Counted from the stretch's first letter, positions 35,529 to 51,511 are shown. The stretch: DNA of 64,000 bases from Leclercia adecarboxylata (GCA_901472455.1 LR590464.1:992001-1056000); one strand, 5' to 3'. The notes: generated from the sequence alone by a model not told the origin. Made by a program: numbers and translations.

Positions 35529-36910
35529 TTAGCACGCCGGCGATTCGCGCAGCGCCTGCTCGACTTCAAAGCGGTTAGTCACTTTGCTGTCAATTTTAAC
35601 GTAAGCACTGCGTTCGTCCGGGACAATCAATACTTCACTTACCCCTTTCGTTGTTTGCAGGCGCGCTTTTAATACGTCATTAATCTCGACATCTTCTGGA
35701 ATTTCTACCCGCAAGCTGCTGACATAGCGCGGTTCTTTCATGGTACTGGCAACCAGGAGCCAGACCATCGCTAATAACGCCCCCGCCAGGAAAACGGTTT
35801 GGGGAGGTCGAATAAACCGTCCACCCAGCCGCCGAGTGCGCCGCCGATCGCCACGCCGAGAAACTGGCTGGTGGAGTAAATGCCCATCGCAGTGCCTTTG
35901 TATCCCGCCGGGGACTCTTTTACTGATCAGCGACGGCAGCAGGGCTTCCATCAGGTTGAACGCCAGGAAGAAAAGCTGCACACCGGCGATCAGCTCCCAG
36001 AAATGCGGGGCCCGACCCCCACAGCACAATTTCGGCAATCAGCAGTAACGCCACGCAACCCACGAAGACGCGTTTCATCTTGCGCTTCACTTCGGCGTAA
36101 ATAATAAAAGGCACCACAGAAACAAAGGAGATCAGCATGGTCACCAGATAAATTTTCCAGTGCTCAGCAGCAGGAAAGCCCGATGCGGCAAGCTGCCCGG
36201 GCAGGGCGACAAAGGTCGACATCAGCAGGATATGCAGACACATAATGCCGAAGTTCAGTTTTAACAGGCGTGGCTCAACGAGAACTTTGCTGAAGCAGCC
36301 TTTTACCATCCCGGATTCACGGTTCAGAACGTGATGTTTACTGTCGGGTACGACCCATAGCGTGAGCGCGATTCCGATGGTCGCCAGTACGGCAATCATC
36401 CAGAACAGGGCGTGCAGGCCGAGCGAATGGGTAATGATCGGGCCAAGCACCATGGCGATAGCAAAGGTTACGCCAAAAGCTGACGCCGATAAACGCCATC
36501 GCTTTGGTACGTTCTGTTCGCGAGTGAGATCTGACAGCAAAGCCATAACGGCGGCGGCAATTGCACCCGAACCCTGTAGGGCACGGCCAAGAATAATTCC
36601 CCAGGATGGAGTGGGAGGAGGGCGGCAATAACGCTGCCAAGAACAAAGATCAGTAGCCCACCAACGATCAGGGCTTGCGGCCTACACGGTCCGAAAGCAG
36701 GCCAAACGGAATCTGAAAGATCGCCTGCGCTAAGCCATAAATACCAATTGCAAGGCCCAATCAGCGCCTCGCTGGCCCCCTGCAGCGCCATACCGTACGT
36801 GGTCAGAACAGGCAGGACCATAAACATGCCAAGCATCCGCAGCGAGGAAAACAGTCCCTAAGCCCCCAGGTGGCGCGTAACTCACCTGGCGTCATTTTAT
36901 AATCGTTCAT
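35529..36910 (-). CDS. yajR: MFS transporter YajR with C-terminal YAM domain
   Basis: YajR is a proton-driven major facilitator superfamily exporter with a cytosolic ferredoxin-like YAM domain; its substrate is unknown. The ATG at 36910-36908 starts MNDYKMTPGELRATWGL. Recognisable pieces in different frames include MLGMFMVLPVLTTYGMALQGASEALIG, MALLSDLTREQN, VTFAIAMVLGPIITHSLGLHALFWM and the YAM domain VSSLRVEIPEDVEINDVLKARL. At least eight single-base indels break it, so residue-level reading is unreliable. The usual length is about 454 residues. A terminator hairpin follows the stop. Confidence 0.9.
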
Positions 36911-37017
36911 TACCACCTCAATTCAAAAGCAGGCCATAGTGTAGTGCGGGGAAGGGGCGGGGTAAACAAGGGGTTATTTAACAAATGCTACAGACTTAAT
37001 TAATAGATTTCGGGAAT

Positions 37018-37046
37018 AAAAAAGGGTGCCGAAGCACCCCTTTATT
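37018..37046 (-). terminator. Terminator of the cyoABCDE operon
   Basis: On the minus strand AGGGGTGC, loop TTCG, GCACCCTT, followed by TTTTATT, just after the cyoE stop. Confidence 0.9.
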
Positions 37047-37058
37047 TACCGGTGTGAA

Positions 37059-37946
37059 TTACCACACGTAAGTCAGCAGGCTTTGTGAGTCCGGCACCAT
37101 AAAGTCGACGGACATCATTACGCTCAGCGCGGTAATGGCGATGATGGAGAAGCCGAACAGCTTGCGCGCCCAGACTTTGTCATCTTCGACTTTATAACCG
37201 CGTAGCGCCATTCCCAACCACCAGACGCTCACTGCGGCCGCAACGACCAGATATTTATATCCGGCATAGCCGCCCAGGGAGAGCATCAGCGTAGCAATGG
37301 CAAAGGCAATGATGTACAGCGTGATATGATTCTTCGCCACTGAAATGCCTTTCACCACCGGCAGAACGGGAATGTTCGCTGCCTGATAATCCTTAAAGCG
37401 GAAAATCGCAATGGCGTAGGAGTGAGGCATCTGCCACAGGCTAAAGATAGCCAGCAGGATGAACGCACCACTGTCGAACTCGTTGGTGACAGCACAGTAG
37501 CCAATCACCGGCGGCGCAGCGCCGGAGAGAGAACCAATCAGCGTACCGTAGACGGAGTGACGTTTCATATACAGGCTGTAGACGCCTACATACACCACGA
37601 AACCCATCACCCCCAGCCAGCAGGCCAGAGGGTTAGCGCCGAACCACAGCAGCATAAAGCCAGCAATACCCAGCAAGGTGGCGTACACCAGCGAGACGGC
37701 AGGAGACATCAGGCCTTTTACCAGCACCCGATTTTTAGTCCTTTCCATCTTCCTGTCGATATCCATGTCGATGTAGTTATTAAATACACAACCGGACGCG
37801 ACAACCAGTGACACCCCAACCAGCGTGTAGATAAAGAGGGTGTAGTCGATGCTGCCTTTCGAGGCCAGCAGGAACCCTCCGATCACCGAGATCAGGTTGC
37901 CAAAGATGATGCCAGGTTTTGTGACTTGCAGGTATTGCTTAAACAT
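37059..37946 (-). CDS. cyoE: Protoheme IX farnesyltransferase CyoE (heme O synthase)
   Basis: CyoE attaches a farnesyl group to heme B, giving heme O for cytochrome bo3. It is an intact UbiA-family membrane protein of 295 residues. I chose the ATG at 37946-37944 ([17 protein letters not shown]); the longer frame adds 15 residues from the cyoD side. The Asp-rich prenyl-diphosphate motif is [18 protein letters not shown], and [20 protein letters not shown] and [17 protein letters not shown] are conserved loops. IspA, 6 kb away, makes the farnesyl diphosphate it uses. Last gene of the operon. Confidence 0.97.
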   Translation of the reverse strand: MFKQYLQVTKPGIIFGNLISVIGGFLLASKGSIDYTLFIYTLVGVSLVVASGCVFNNYIDMDIDRKMERTKNRVLVKGLMSPAVSLVYATLLGIAGFMLLWFGANPLACWLGVMGFVVYVGVYSLYMKRHSVYGTLIGSLSGAAPPVIGYCAVTNEFDSGAFILLAIFSLWQMPHSYAIAIFRFKDYQAANIPVLPVVKGISVAKNHITLYIIAFAIATLMLSLGGYAGYKYLVVAAAVSVWWLGMALRGYKVEDDKVWARKLFGFSIIAITALSVMMSVDFMVPDSQSLLTYVW

Positions 37947-37957
37947 ACTCGCCGCTC

Positions 37958-38283
37958 TTAGTGAACCATCATGTTGTAGTTGAGGTTCCACATGATCCAG
38001 ATGGAGCCGACTACCAGGATTGCGATGATAATCACGGTAAAGATGAATGCCGTCATGTTCCAGCCTTCATCAGATTTGGTGTTCATGTGCAGGAAGCAAA
38101 CCAGATGCACCAGAATCTGCACTACCGCGGTAACCAGGACGGTGCCCAGGATTGCCGCGTGAGAAGCAGTACCGCTCATCACCATCCAGAACGGGATCAC
38201 CGTCAGGATGATCGACAGGATAAAACCTGTCATGTAGGTTTTTACGCTACCGTGGGAAGCGCCATGATCGTTTGAATGACTCA

Positions 38284-38284
<1 letters not shown>
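37958..38284 (-). CDS. cyoD: Cytochrome bo3 ubiquinol oxidase subunit IV
   Basis: CyoD is a small inner-membrane subunit needed for stable assembly of the oxidase. The frame is intact at 108 residues, starting [20 protein letters not shown]. Three hydrophobic segments are visible ([49 protein letters not shown]). Its ATG overlaps the cyoC stop by one base. cyoE begins 11 bases after its stop. Confidence 0.96.
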
Positions 38285-41852
<3,568 letters not shown>

Positions 41853-42331
41853 TTAACGACCTCAATTCCACGGGGACCTGGTGGCGTTTTAAAGTGTGCG
41901 GGCATTTTACGGGAAGGTTACATTACTGTAAACATCATTAGACCTGTGTCAGGAACGTGTTACCGGGTTCTGCCAGGGAAGTCACAGTTGTTACAAATTA
42001 TAGCGGTTTTCCAGACGCAAGCACCGTCAGCCGGGCTTTATAACGAAACAGACTCTGCGGGAGGGGTAAAAAGGGCAATTGGTATAACCATTGCTAAAAA
42101 CATACAAATAATTAACAAATAATCATCAATAAAGAGACAAATAAAAAACGTAAAATTAATGTTTCGTTTGCTGAATCGGTTAACGGAAAAATATGCTTTA
42201 TTCCCCGTTCCAGTAATTTCCAGAATTCTAAGAGGCACGAAACAACAAATATAATTTTTGATGGAGCAAACTTATTCGGGGTTATAATTTACCAGGGTGA
42301 TTACAACAGGAAATAACATTTTGTGAGGGTT
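41853..42331. other. Gene-free interval between cyoA and ampG
   Basis: These 479 bases should contain the cyo promoter; in E. coli it is repressed by ArcA and Fnr, but I cannot place sites with confidence. From about 42080 the sequence is strongly AT-rich, unlike the GC-rich genes around it. A 66-codon open frame at 42038-42238 on the minus strand has no credible ribosome site or family match. Confidence 0.6.
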
Positions 42332-43807
42332 TTACGCATTTTGGGTTCCACGCATTGCCAGGTAGTCCAGAAGCGCCCCGGTCAGGATCCCGGTTACCGC
42401 CAGCAGTGCACCAACGTCCAGCAGAAGCAGGCTAAACGGCAGTGCGAGGGCGGTGGTGGCATTAACGATCGCCACGATGAGCCACAGGGCCAGGGTCAAA
42501 CATCCTACCAGCAATATTCCTGACGCGAAGCGATAGGCCGCCGGGAAACGCGTCCTGACCATAAAGTGTTCTGTCTGCTGAGTATATTCCAGCGAGCGAC
42601 GGCATATTAACAGCAACAGTAGCCCGGGAATGGCCGCAAAGACGGAGAAGAGATAAAACTCCGCCCAACCGTGCGCTTCTACAAACCAGCCCGCAATAGG
42701 ACCGACGTAGACCCGCCCTACGGCAGAGAGCGCAGAGAGCAGGGCGAACTGGGTCGCGGAGAAGGATTTATTGCACAGCGTCATCAGCAGGGCGACAAAG
42801 GCTGCCGTTCCCATCCCGCCGCACAGGTTTTCAAAGAACACCGCCGTCGCCATGCTAAGCATATGCTTATCGGTGATGGCGAGCAGCCAGTAACCGGCAT
42901 TCGACAACCCCTGCAGGATGCCGAAAATCATCAGGGCACGGAACAGGCTTAAGCGCTGCATCAGGACGCCGCCATACAGCGCGCCGATGATAGTAGCAAT
43001 CAGCCCCAGCGTCTTATTCACCACGCCCACTTCCCCCGCATCGAAGCCCACGCCGCGGATCAAAAAGGTGGTCGTCAGGCTCATGGCGAACGCATCACCG
43101 AGCTTATACAACACAATCAGCAGCAGAATGAGCCAGGCATTGTTGCGGCCAAAGAAGTCGCGCAGCGGTTCGGCAACGGCCTGCTCAAGTGAGCGAGGAA
43201 CGGGAATAACATCGCTTGGTTCAGGCGCGAGGAAGGTGGCAATCATGCAGGGGATCAGCAGGACGGCCATCAGCCAGTACATACCCTGCCAGCCGAGATA
43301 GCGGTCTGCCAGCCATAAGGCCAGCCCACCGGAAACCAGCATCCCCAGACGATAACCCAGAACGCTGATTGCAGCCCCGGCGCCACGCTCTTCGGCCGAG
43401 AGCACGTCGGTTTTCCATGCATCGAAAACGATATCCTGGGACGCAGAACAAAAGGCAATCACTACCGCCAGCGCGGCCATCCAGCGAAGCTGCGACGTGG
43501 GTTCAAGGAAGCCCATCGCGGCGATCGCCAGCAGCAGCATCGCCTGAGTCATTAATAACCAGCCACGACGCCTGCCGAGGAAAGGCGGGGTGTAGCGGTC
43601 CATCATCGGCGACCACAAAAACTTGAAGACATAGGCCTGGCCGACCAGTGAGAAGAAGCCGATGGTTTTAAGATCGATATCTTCTACGGTCATCCAGGCC
43701 TGTAACGTGCCCGATGTCAGTGCAAGGGGTAAACCCGAGGCGAAACCGAGGATCAGCAGGATAGCTGATTTGGGCTGCTGGAAAATACGTAAGTATTGAC
43801 TGGACAT
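42332..43807 (-). CDS. ampG: Muropeptide permease AmpG
   Basis: AmpG imports anhydro-muropeptides released from peptidoglycan into the cytoplasm for recycling; in AmpC-carrying enterobacteria this import controls beta-lactamase induction. The frame is intact at 491 residues, same length as E. coli AmpG. It starts MSSQYLRIFQQPKSAILLILGFASGLPL and has about 14 hydrophobic segments. Conserved cytoplasmic loops include MDRYTPPFLGRRRGWLL and AFCSASQDIVFDAWKTDVL. It follows yajG on the same strand after 45 bases and a hairpin. Confidence 0.96.
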   Translation of the reverse strand: MSSQYLRIFQQPKSAILLILGFASGLPLALTSGTLQAWMTVEDIDLKTIGFFSLVGQAYVFKFLWSPMMDRYTPPFLGRRRGWLLMTQAMLLLAIAAMGFLEPTSQLRWMAALAVVIAFCSASQDIVFDAWKTDVLSAEERGAGAAISVLGYRLGMLVSGGLALWLADRYLGWQGMYWLMAVLLIPCMIATFLAPEPSDVIPVPRSLEQAVAEPLRDFFGRNNAWLILLLIVLYKLGDAFAMSLTTTFLIRGVGFDAGEVGVVNKTLGLIATIIGALYGGVLMQRLSLFRALMIFGILQGLSNAGYWLLAITDKHMLSMATAVFFENLCGGMGTAAFVALLMTLCNKSFSATQFALLSALSAVGRVYVGPIAGWFVEAHGWAEFYLFSVFAAIPGLLLLLICRRSLEYTQQTEHFMVRTRFPAAYRFASGILLVGCLTLALWLIVAIVNATTALALPFSLLLLDVGALLAVTGILTGALLDYLAMRGTQNA

Positions 43808-43820
43808 GAGCAGGCAAACT

Positions 43821-43841
43821 GACCCGACCGGATGTCGGGTC
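43821..43841 (-). other. Intercistronic hairpin between yajG and ampG
   Basis: GACCCGAC and GTCGGGTC pair around CGGAT, between the yajG stop and the ampG start. The minus-strand tail AGTTTGCC is a poor T-tract, so it may attenuate or protect transcript ends instead of terminating fully. Confidence 0.5.
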
Positions 43842-43852
43842 AGCAGGCAGTA

Positions 43853-44431
43853 TTAACGTGCGTTCTGCTTGATGAATTCGTGAATGCTGGTGTCCTGCGC
43901 CATATCGGCGATGGTGTCGGTCAGCACGCTGTTCACGGCATTAGCGATATTGGTGTTGGTAGCCTGGAAGGCGCCTTCAACAGAATAGCTTGCACGGTAG
44001 TTCTTGTTCATCTTGTTGCCGTTTTTCGCGGTGGCGATGATGGCGATATCGGCTTTGGTCGCGATGTTGTAGCGCACGTTGCCCTGAGAGACGTCAGCGT
44101 ACAGGTTGTTAACGATGATCTGCAGATCAACTGCACCGCTTGGGCCAACCATGTAGCCGCGTGACGTCATTTGCTTCTCGAGCACTTCCTGCAGAAGGAA
44201 ACGCAGATCGCGGGAGGCGGTAAGCGTCACCAGTTGGTTATCACGGGTTACTTTCGCCAGCGCCTGGTCTTTACGCTGATCCGCGCCGTTGATGCTGACA
44301 GTGACGCCCATCAGGCTTGGATCCTGCTGCGGCAGCGTGATCTTCGGAGAAACATCAATGGTAGTCGGTGGGGTTGCACAGCCGGCCAGCATAAACAGGG
44401 CGACCATCGGGAAAAGAAGTTTTTTTAACAT
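43853..44431 (-). CDS. yajG: Lipoprotein YajG
   Basis: YajG is an uncharacterised lipoprotein co-transcribed with ampG. I chose the ATG at 44431-44429 (MLKKLLFPMVALF) because the signal peptide leads directly to the lipobox MLAGC; an upstream frame adds 18 unlikely residues. The mature domain (DUF/YajG family) contains PQQDPSLMGVTVSINGADQR, VLEKQMTSRGYMVGP and ADVSQGNVRYNIATKADI. It ends DTSIHEFIKQNAR. Intact at 192 residues. Confidence 0.94.
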   Translation of the reverse strand: MLKKLLFPMVALFMLAGCATPPTTIDVSPKITLPQQDPSLMGVTVSINGADQRKDQALAKVTRDNQLVTLTASRDLRFLLQEVLEKQMTSRGYMVGPSGAVDLQIIVNNLYADVSQGNVRYNIATKADIAIIATAKNGNKMNKNYRASYSVEGAFQATNTNIANAVNSVLTDTIADMAQDTSIHEFIKQNAR

Positions 44432-44735
44432 GTTCTGGCTCTCAACGAATCGTAGACATATATAGAAAAAAATTGCCGCCATCATAACATCGCCAACGGC
44501 AAGGGGAAGTGGTCAACGCATGTAAATTCATCGCCTTGTCTGAAAACTGACCACCTGAAACGCTTTTCCGTTATCTGAGCGACAAAACGACTCTCCCCTT
44601 ATATGACTTCATACGGTTGAATGAGAAAATCAGATGAAAGCTAAATTTTTGTTGTCTTCTTGTTATGCAAGCGGTAAAAGCGGCTAATATTTAAAGGGAT
44701 GGGTGACATCTCAGCGTTGTCGGAGGAGTAATTTC
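44432..44735. other. Gene-free interval between yajG and bolA
   Basis: About 300 bases separate the divergent yajG and bolA starts. bolA in E. coli has a growth-rate-dependent gearbox promoter here; I see AT-rich sequence but cannot assign -35/-10 elements confidently. No gene is evident. Confidence 0.5.
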
Positions 44736-45053
44736 ATGATGATACGTGAACAGATTGAAGATAAGTTAAGGGCGGCCTTTGAACCTGTGTTCCTTGAAGT
44801 CGTCGACGAAAGCTATCGTCATAACGTACCGGCAGGCTCTGAGAGCCACTTCAAAGTGGTGCTGGTCAGCGATCGTTTCACTGGTGAGCGTTTTCTCAAT
44901 CGTCACCGTATGATTTACGGAACCCTGACGGAAGAGCTTTCGACCACGGTCCATGCGCTGGCGTTGCACACTTACACGATCAAAGAGTGGAAAGGTCTTC
45001 AGGATACGATTTTTGCATCGCCACCGTGCCGGGGAGCCGGGACGATCGCCTAA
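44736..45053 (+). CDS. bolA: BolA family regulator
   Basis: BolA is a stress and stationary-phase protein that binds DNA, influences morphology and biofilm, and forms Fe-S-bridged complexes with monothiol glutaredoxin. The frame is intact at 105 residues. I chose ATG 44736 ([15 protein letters not shown]), nine bases after GGAGG. The family helix-turn-helix-like core is [26 protein letters not shown], with conserved [13 protein letters not shown] and a C-terminal SPPCRGAG. Confidence 0.97.
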   Translation: MMIREQIEDKLRAAFEPVFLEVVDESYRHNVPAGSESHFKVVLVSDRFTGERFLNRHRMIYGTLTEELSTTVHALALHTYTIKEWKGLQDTIFASPPCRGAGTIA

Positions 45054-45107
45054 GAAATCCAGTTTGCAACAGCGGGAGCTTTTCCAGTATGTTGCATAAA
45101 GATTACG

Positions 45108-45138
45108 TCAAAACGGCCTGCGGGCCGTTTTGTTTTGT
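45108..45138 (+). terminator. Terminator after bolA
   Basis: AAAACGGCC, loop TGCG, GGCCGTTTT followed by GTTTTG. Confidence 0.88.
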
Positions 45139-45224
45139 CCGGGTTTAGGGCTGGTGGCGCCATTTTAAGGCCGAAAATAGCCTGAAATTGTGAAAAAAGC
45201 CGCAGCAACATGCGCCAACCGTTC

Positions 45225-45253
45225 TCGACTCACTAAAGTGATGCCGCTATAAT
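45225..45253 (+). promoter_or_regulatory. Putative sigma-70 promoter for tig
   Basis: TCGACT (one change from TTGACT) and TATAAT (45248-45253) are separated by 17 bases, about 130 bases before tig. Confidence 0.5.
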
Positions 45254-45375
45254 GCCGCGTCTTAATATGAATGTCTTCGGGATGATTCTGGCGACAGGGA
45301 ATGTGAATCTGCTAAGAGAGCATCCCGGTATTGCGAGGCAAATTCAGAGTTGACCGAGCACTGTGATTTTTTTGA

Positions 45376-46684
<1,309 letters not shown>

Positions 46685-46713
46685 TTCTGCCTGCTTCGTT
46701 TAAAGTTTGAGCA

Positions 46714-46750
46714 AAAAACCCGTTGCCTTCCGGCGGCGGGTTTTTTTTAT
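46714..46750 (+). terminator. Terminator after tig
   Basis: AAAACCCGTTGCC, loop TTCC, GGCGGCGGGTTTTTTTT. Confidence 0.9.
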
Positions 46751-46821
46751 CACACTTATAAAACACGAAGCGTGATAAAACGCCTTTTCAGTGTTAGCGT
46801 TAAAACAAAAGATTGTTATGC

Positions 46822-46850
46822 TTGAATTAGGGCTGAGCCGTCCCCATTAG
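46822..46850 (+). promoter_or_regulatory. Heat-shock (sigma-32) promoter of clpP
   Basis: CTTGAAT at 46822-46828 and CCCCATTA at 46843-46850, 14 bases apart, match the sigma-32 consensus CTTGAAA/CCCCATNT. It lies about 100 bases before clpP. Confidence 0.8.
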
Positions 46851-46946
46851 TGGGAAAGGTAGTATTAAAGAGACTGGCTGATAATCCGTCCACAAGGTTA
46901 CAATCAGTACAGCAGGTATTTTCATTTTTTTATCCAGGAGACGGAA

Positions 46947-47570
46947 ATGTCATACAGTGGCGAACGAGATAACTTTGCACCCCATATGGCGCTGGTGCCA
47001 ATGGTTATTGAACAAACCTCTCGAGGTGAACGTTCTTTTGATATCTACTCCCGTCTGCTTAAAGAACGCGTTATCTTCATGACTGGCCAGGTGGAAGACC
47101 ACATGGCGAACCTGATCGTAGCGCAGATGCTGTTTCTGGAAGCGGAAAACCCGGAAAAAGACATTTACCTGTACATCAACTCCCCAGGCGGCGTGATCAC
47201 TGCCGGGATGTCCATTTACGATACCATGCAGTTCATCAAGCCTGATGTGAGCACCATTTGTATGGGCCAGGCGGCATCGATGGGCGCATTCCTGCTGACT
47301 GCAGGGGCAAAAGGCAAGCGCTTCTGCCTGCCGAATTCGCGCGTAATGATTCACCAGCCGCTGGGCGGGTACCAGGGCCAGGCGACAGATATTGAAATTC
47401 ATGCCCGTGAAATCCTGAAAGTTAAAGGGCGCATGAATGAACTTATGGCTCATCATACGGGTCAATCATTAGAGCAGATCGAGCGCGATACCGAGCGCGA
47501 TCGCTTCCTGTCCGCACCAGAGGCAGTAGAGTACGGCTTAGTCGACTCCATTTTGACCCACCGTAATTGA
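46947..47570 (+). CDS. clpP: ATP-dependent Clp protease proteolytic subunit ClpP
   Basis: ClpP is the tetradecameric serine protease core that works with ClpX or ClpA. The frame is intact at 207 residues, including a short N-terminal propeptide ([14 protein letters not shown] then ALVPMVIEQ). The catalytic Ser is in [14 protein letters not shown], His in [10 protein letters not shown] and Asp in ERDTERDRF. The start follows GGAGACGG. clpX lies 127 bases downstream, the usual clpP-clpX operon. Confidence 0.98.
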   Translation: MSYSGERDNFAPHMALVPMVIEQTSRGERSFDIYSRLLKERVIFMTGQVEDHMANLIVAQMLFLEAENPEKDIYLYINSPGGVITAGMSIYDTMQFIKPDVSTICMGQAASMGAFLLTAGAKGKRFCLPNSRVMIHQPLGGYQGQATDIEIHAREILKVKGRMNELMAHHTGQSLEQIERDTERDRFLSAPEAVEYGLVDSILTHRN

Positions 47571-47697
47571 TGCCCACGGCGCGGGTGTGCCGCTATACTA
47601 TGGTAGGGCGGCACCTTGCTTACGAGCAGCCTGCGTCTGAGAATGGCATTTGCGTCGTCATGTGCGGCACAAAGAACTTAAAAAGAGGTTTTGACTC

Positions 47698-48972
47698 ATG
47701 ACAGATAAACGCAAAGATGGATCGGGCAAACTGCTTTATTGCTCTTTTTGCGGCAAAAGCCAGCATGAAGTGCGCAAACTGATTGCCGGGCCATCCGTGT
47801 ATATCTGCGACGAATGTGTCGACTTATGTAACGACATCATCCGCGAAGAGATTAAAGAAGTCGCACCACACCGTGAGCGCAGCGCGTTACCTACGCCGCA
47901 TGAGATCCGTCATCATCTTGATGATTATGTCATCGGCCAGGAACAGGCTAAAAAAGTGCTGGCAGTGGCGGTGTACAACCACTACAAACGTCTGCGTAAC
48001 GGGGATAACAGCAACGGCGTTGAGCTGGGCAAAAGTAACATTTTGCTGATCGGTCCAACCGGTTCCGGTAAAACCCTGCTGGCAGAGACCCTGGCACGTC
48101 TGCTGGATGTTCCGTTTACCATGGCGGATGCCACCACCCTGACCGAAGCCGGTTATGTGGGTGAAGATGTGGAAAACATCATCCAGAAACTGCTGCAAAA
48201 GTGCGATTACGACGTACAGAAAGCCCAGCGCGGGATCGTGTATATCGATGAGATCGACAAAATCTCACGTAAATCCGATAACCCGTCCATCACCCGTGAT
48301 GTATCCGGTGAAGGCGTCCAGCAGGCTCTGCTGAAACTGATCGAAGGAACGGTTGCTGCTGTTCCGCCGCAGGGAGGCCGTAAGCATCCTCAGCAGGAGT
48401 TCCTGCAGGTTGATACGTCTAAAATCCTGTTTATCTGTGGCGGTGCATTTGCTGGCCTGGATAAAGTCATTGCTAACCGTGTTGAAACCGGCTCGGGTAT
48501 TGGTTTTGGCGCAACGGTGAAGGCGAAGTCTGAAAAAGCAAAAGAGGGCGAACTGCTGACCCAGGTGGAGCCAGAAGATCTGATCAAGTTTGGTCTGATC
48601 CCTGAATTCATCGGCCGTCTGCCGGTTGTCGCCACGCTGACAGAGCTGAGTGAAGATGCGCTGATTCAGATCCTGAAAGAACCGAAAAACGCCCTGACCA
48701 AACAGTATCAGGCGTTGTTCAATCTGGAAGGCGTTGAGCTGGAGTTCCGCGACGAAGCACTGGATGCGATCGCTAAAAAAGCGATGGCGCGTAAAACCGG
48801 TGCACGTGGTCTGCGTTCGATCGTTGAAGCAGCCCTGCTCGATACCATGTACGATCTTCCTTCAATGGAAGAAGTTGAGAAAGTGGTTATCGACGAGTCC
48901 GTCATCGCCGGCCAAAGCAAGCCGCTGCTGATTTACGGTACCCCGGAAGCCCAGCAGGCCTCTGGCGAATAA
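47698..48972 (+). CDS. clpX: ATP-dependent Clp protease ATP-binding subunit ClpX
   Basis: ClpX is the AAA+ unfoldase that recognises substrates such as ssrA-tagged proteins and feeds ClpP. The frame is intact at 424 residues. The N-terminal zinc domain holds [18 protein letters not shown] and ICDECVDLC. Walker A is [12 protein letters not shown], the pore motif [11 protein letters not shown] follows, and Walker B is [11 protein letters not shown]. The ClpP-binding IGF-type loop corresponds to [13 protein letters not shown] context. Terminator after the stop. Confidence 0.98.
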   Translation: MTDKRKDGSGKLLYCSFCGKSQHEVRKLIAGPSVYICDECVDLCNDIIREEIKEVAPHRERSALPTPHEIRHHLDDYVIGQEQAKKVLAVAVYNHYKRLRNGDNSNGVELGKSNILLIGPTGSGKTLLAETLARLLDVPFTMADATTLTEAGYVGEDVENIIQKLLQKCDYDVQKAQRGIVYIDEIDKISRKSDNPSITRDVSGEGVQQALLKLIEGTVAAVPPQGGRKHPQQEFLQVDTSKILFICGGAFAGLDKVIANRVETGSGIGFGATVKAKSEKAKEGELLTQVEPEDLIKFGLIPEFIGRLPVVATLTELSEDALIQILKEPKNALTKQYQALFNLEGVELEFRDEALDAIAKKAMARKTGARGLRSIVEAALLDTMYDLPSMEEVEKVVIDESVIAGQSKPLLIYGTPEAQQASGE

Positions 48973-48998
48973 TTCACCAGAGCATACAAGCAGTTAAT

Positions 48999-49033
48999 CA
49001 AAAAGGGGGGATTTTATCCCCCTTTTATTTTTC
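48999..49033 (+). terminator. Terminator after clpX
   Basis: AAAAGGGGGGA, loop TTTT, ATCCCCCTTTTATTTTT. Confidence 0.92.
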
Positions 49034-49045
49034 CGTAAACATGGC

Positions 49046-49074
49046 GTTGAATGTGTGGGAATCATCCCCATATA
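49046..49074 (+). promoter_or_regulatory. Heat-shock (sigma-32) promoter of lon
   Basis: GTTGAATG (-35-like) and CCCCATATA (-10) at 49066-49074 match the known E. coli lon heat-shock promoter arrangement, about 80 bases before the ATG. Confidence 0.78.
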
Positions 49075-49155
49075 CTGGATTACATGTTTATGGTTGCATG
49101 AAGCACAGTCCTGCAACCTGATTACCTGGCGGACACTAAACTAAGAGAGAGCTCT

Positions 49156-51511
49156 ATGAATCCTGAGCGTTCTGAACGCATTGAAATCCCCGTATTGCCG
49201 TTGCGCGATGTGGTGGTTTATCCGCACATGGTCATACCCTTATTTGTAGGGCGGGAAAAATCTATCCGTTGCCTTGAAGCCGCCATGGATCATGATAAAA
49301 AAATCATGCTGGTTGCGCAGAAAGAAGCATCAACGGATGAGCCGGGTGTAAACGATCTGTTCACCGTCGGAACCGTGGCCTCTATTTTACAAATGCTGAA
49401 GCTGCCTGATGGCACCGTGAAGGTGCTGGTCGAGGGGCTGCAGCGTGCGCGTATTACCACGCTATCTGATGATGGCGAACACTTCGCAGCAAAAGCCGAA
49501 TACCTGGACTCGCCTCAGCTTGATGAGCGTGAGCAGGAGGTGCTGGTACGCACCGCCATCAGTCAGTTTGAAGGCTATATCAAGCTGAACAAAAAAATCC
49601 CACCAGAAGTGCTGACGTCGCTGAACAGCATCGACGATCCTGCACGTCTGGCTGACACCATCGCTGCGCACATGCCGCTGAAGCTGGCTGACAAACAGTC
49701 CGTGCTGGAGATGTCCGACGTTAACGAGCGTCTGGAATATCTGATGGCGATGATGGAATCTGAAATCGATCTGCTGCAGGTTGAGAAACGCATTCGCAAC
49801 CGCGTGAAAAAGCAGATGGAGAAATCTCAGCGCGAGTACTATCTGAATGAGCAGATGAAGGCCATTCAGAAAGAACTGGGTGAGATGGATGACGCACCTG
49901 ACGAAAACGAAGCGCTGAAGCGTAAAATCGACGCGGCGAAAATGCCGAAAGAGGCAAAAGAGAAGGCCGAAGCAGAACTGCAGAAGCTGAAAATGATGTC
50001 TCCAATGTCAGCGGAAGCCACGGTTGTTCGCGGCTATATCGAGTGGATGGTTCAGGTTCCGTGGAACGCCCGCAGCAAGGTCAAAAAAGACCTGCGTCAG
50101 GCGCAGGAGATCCTGGATACCGACCACTACGGTCTGGAGCGTGTCAAAGACCGCATCCTTGAGTATCTCGCGGTTCAAAGCCGTGTTAACAAGCTCAAAG
50201 GCCCAATTCTGTGTCTGGTAGGGCCGCCGGGGGTGGGTAAAACCTCTCTGGGTCAGTCTATTGCTAAAGCGACCCGGACGTAAGTACATCCGTATGGCGC
50301 TGGGCGGCGTGCGTGACGAAGCGGAAATCCGCGGTCACCGTCGGACCTATATCGGTTCGATGCCTGGCAAACTTATCCAGAAAATGGCGAAAGTGGGGGT
50401 TAAAAACCCGCTGTTCCTGCTGGATGAGATCGATAAAATGTCTTCCGACATGCGCGGCGATCCGGCTTCAGCTCTGCTTGAAGTGCTGGATCCAGAGCAG
50501 AACGTGGCGTTCAGCGATCACTACCTGGAAGTGGACTACGACCTCAGCGATGTGATGTTCGTGGCGACCTCCAACTCCATGAACATCCCGGCACCGCTGC
50601 TGGATCGTATGGAAGTGATCCGTCTTTCTGGTTACACCGAAGACGAAAAACTGAACATTGCCCGTCGTCACTTGCTGTCGAAGCAGATTGAACGTAACGC
50701 TTTGAAAGAAAGCGAATTGACCGTTGAAGACAGCGCGATCATCGGCATCATTCGCTACTACACCCGTGAAGCGGGCGTGCGTAGCCTTGAGCGTGAAATC
50801 TCCAAGCTGTGTCGTAAGGCGGTGAAACAGCTGCTGCTCGATAAGAGCCTGAAGCACATCGTTATTAACGGCGACAACCTGCACGAATACCTTGGTGTTC
50901 AGCGTTACGACTATGGTCGTGCTGACAGCGAGAACCGTGTAGGCCAGGTAACGGGTCTTGCGTGGACGGAAGTGGGCGGCGATCTGCTGACCATTGAAAC
51001 CGCCTGCGTACCGGGTAAAGGCAAGCTGACCTACACCGGCTCGCTGGGTGAAGTCATGCAGGAGTCCATTCAGGCTGCGCTGACCGTGGTGCGTGCGCGT
51101 GCGGAAAAACTGGGTATCAACCCGGATTTCTACGAAAAACGCGACATCCACGTTCACGTACCGGAAGGGGCGACGCCGAAAGACGGCCCGAGCGCCGGTA
51201 TCGCGATGTGTACTGCCTTGGTTTCCTGCCTGACCGGCAACCCGGTGCGTGCCGACGTGGCGATGACTGGTGAAATCACCCTGCGTGGTCAGGTTCTGCC
51301 AATTGGCGGTTTGAAAGAAAAACTGCTGGCAGCCCACCGTGGTGGCATTAAAACGGTCCTCATCCCGTATGAGAACAAGCGCGATCTGGAAGAAATCCCG
51401 GATAACGTTATTGCCGATCTGGAAATCCATCCGGTGAAACGCATTGAGGAAGTTCTGACCCTTGCACTGCAGAATGAGCCTTCCGGTATGCAGGTTGTAA
51501 CCGCAAAATAG
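49156..51511 (+). CDS. lon: ATP-dependent Lon protease
   Basis: Lon is the hexameric AAA+ serine protease for misfolded proteins and regulators such as SulA and RcsA. The N-terminal substrate domain starts [20 protein letters not shown], Walker A is [14 protein letters not shown], Walker B is [13 protein letters not shown]. The proteolytic dyad is Ser in [14 protein letters not shown] and Lys in [18 protein letters not shown]. An extra C near 50275 breaks the frame after SIAKAT; corrected it reads [20 protein letters not shown]. Repaired length is 784 residues. Confidence 0.97.

Noticed and set aside
42038..42238. A 66-codon minus-strand frame in the AT-rich cyoA-ampG interval, with a hydrophobic stretch
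   Set aside because: No convincing ribosome site, no family match, and chance frames with hydrophobic stretches are common in AT-rich DNA.
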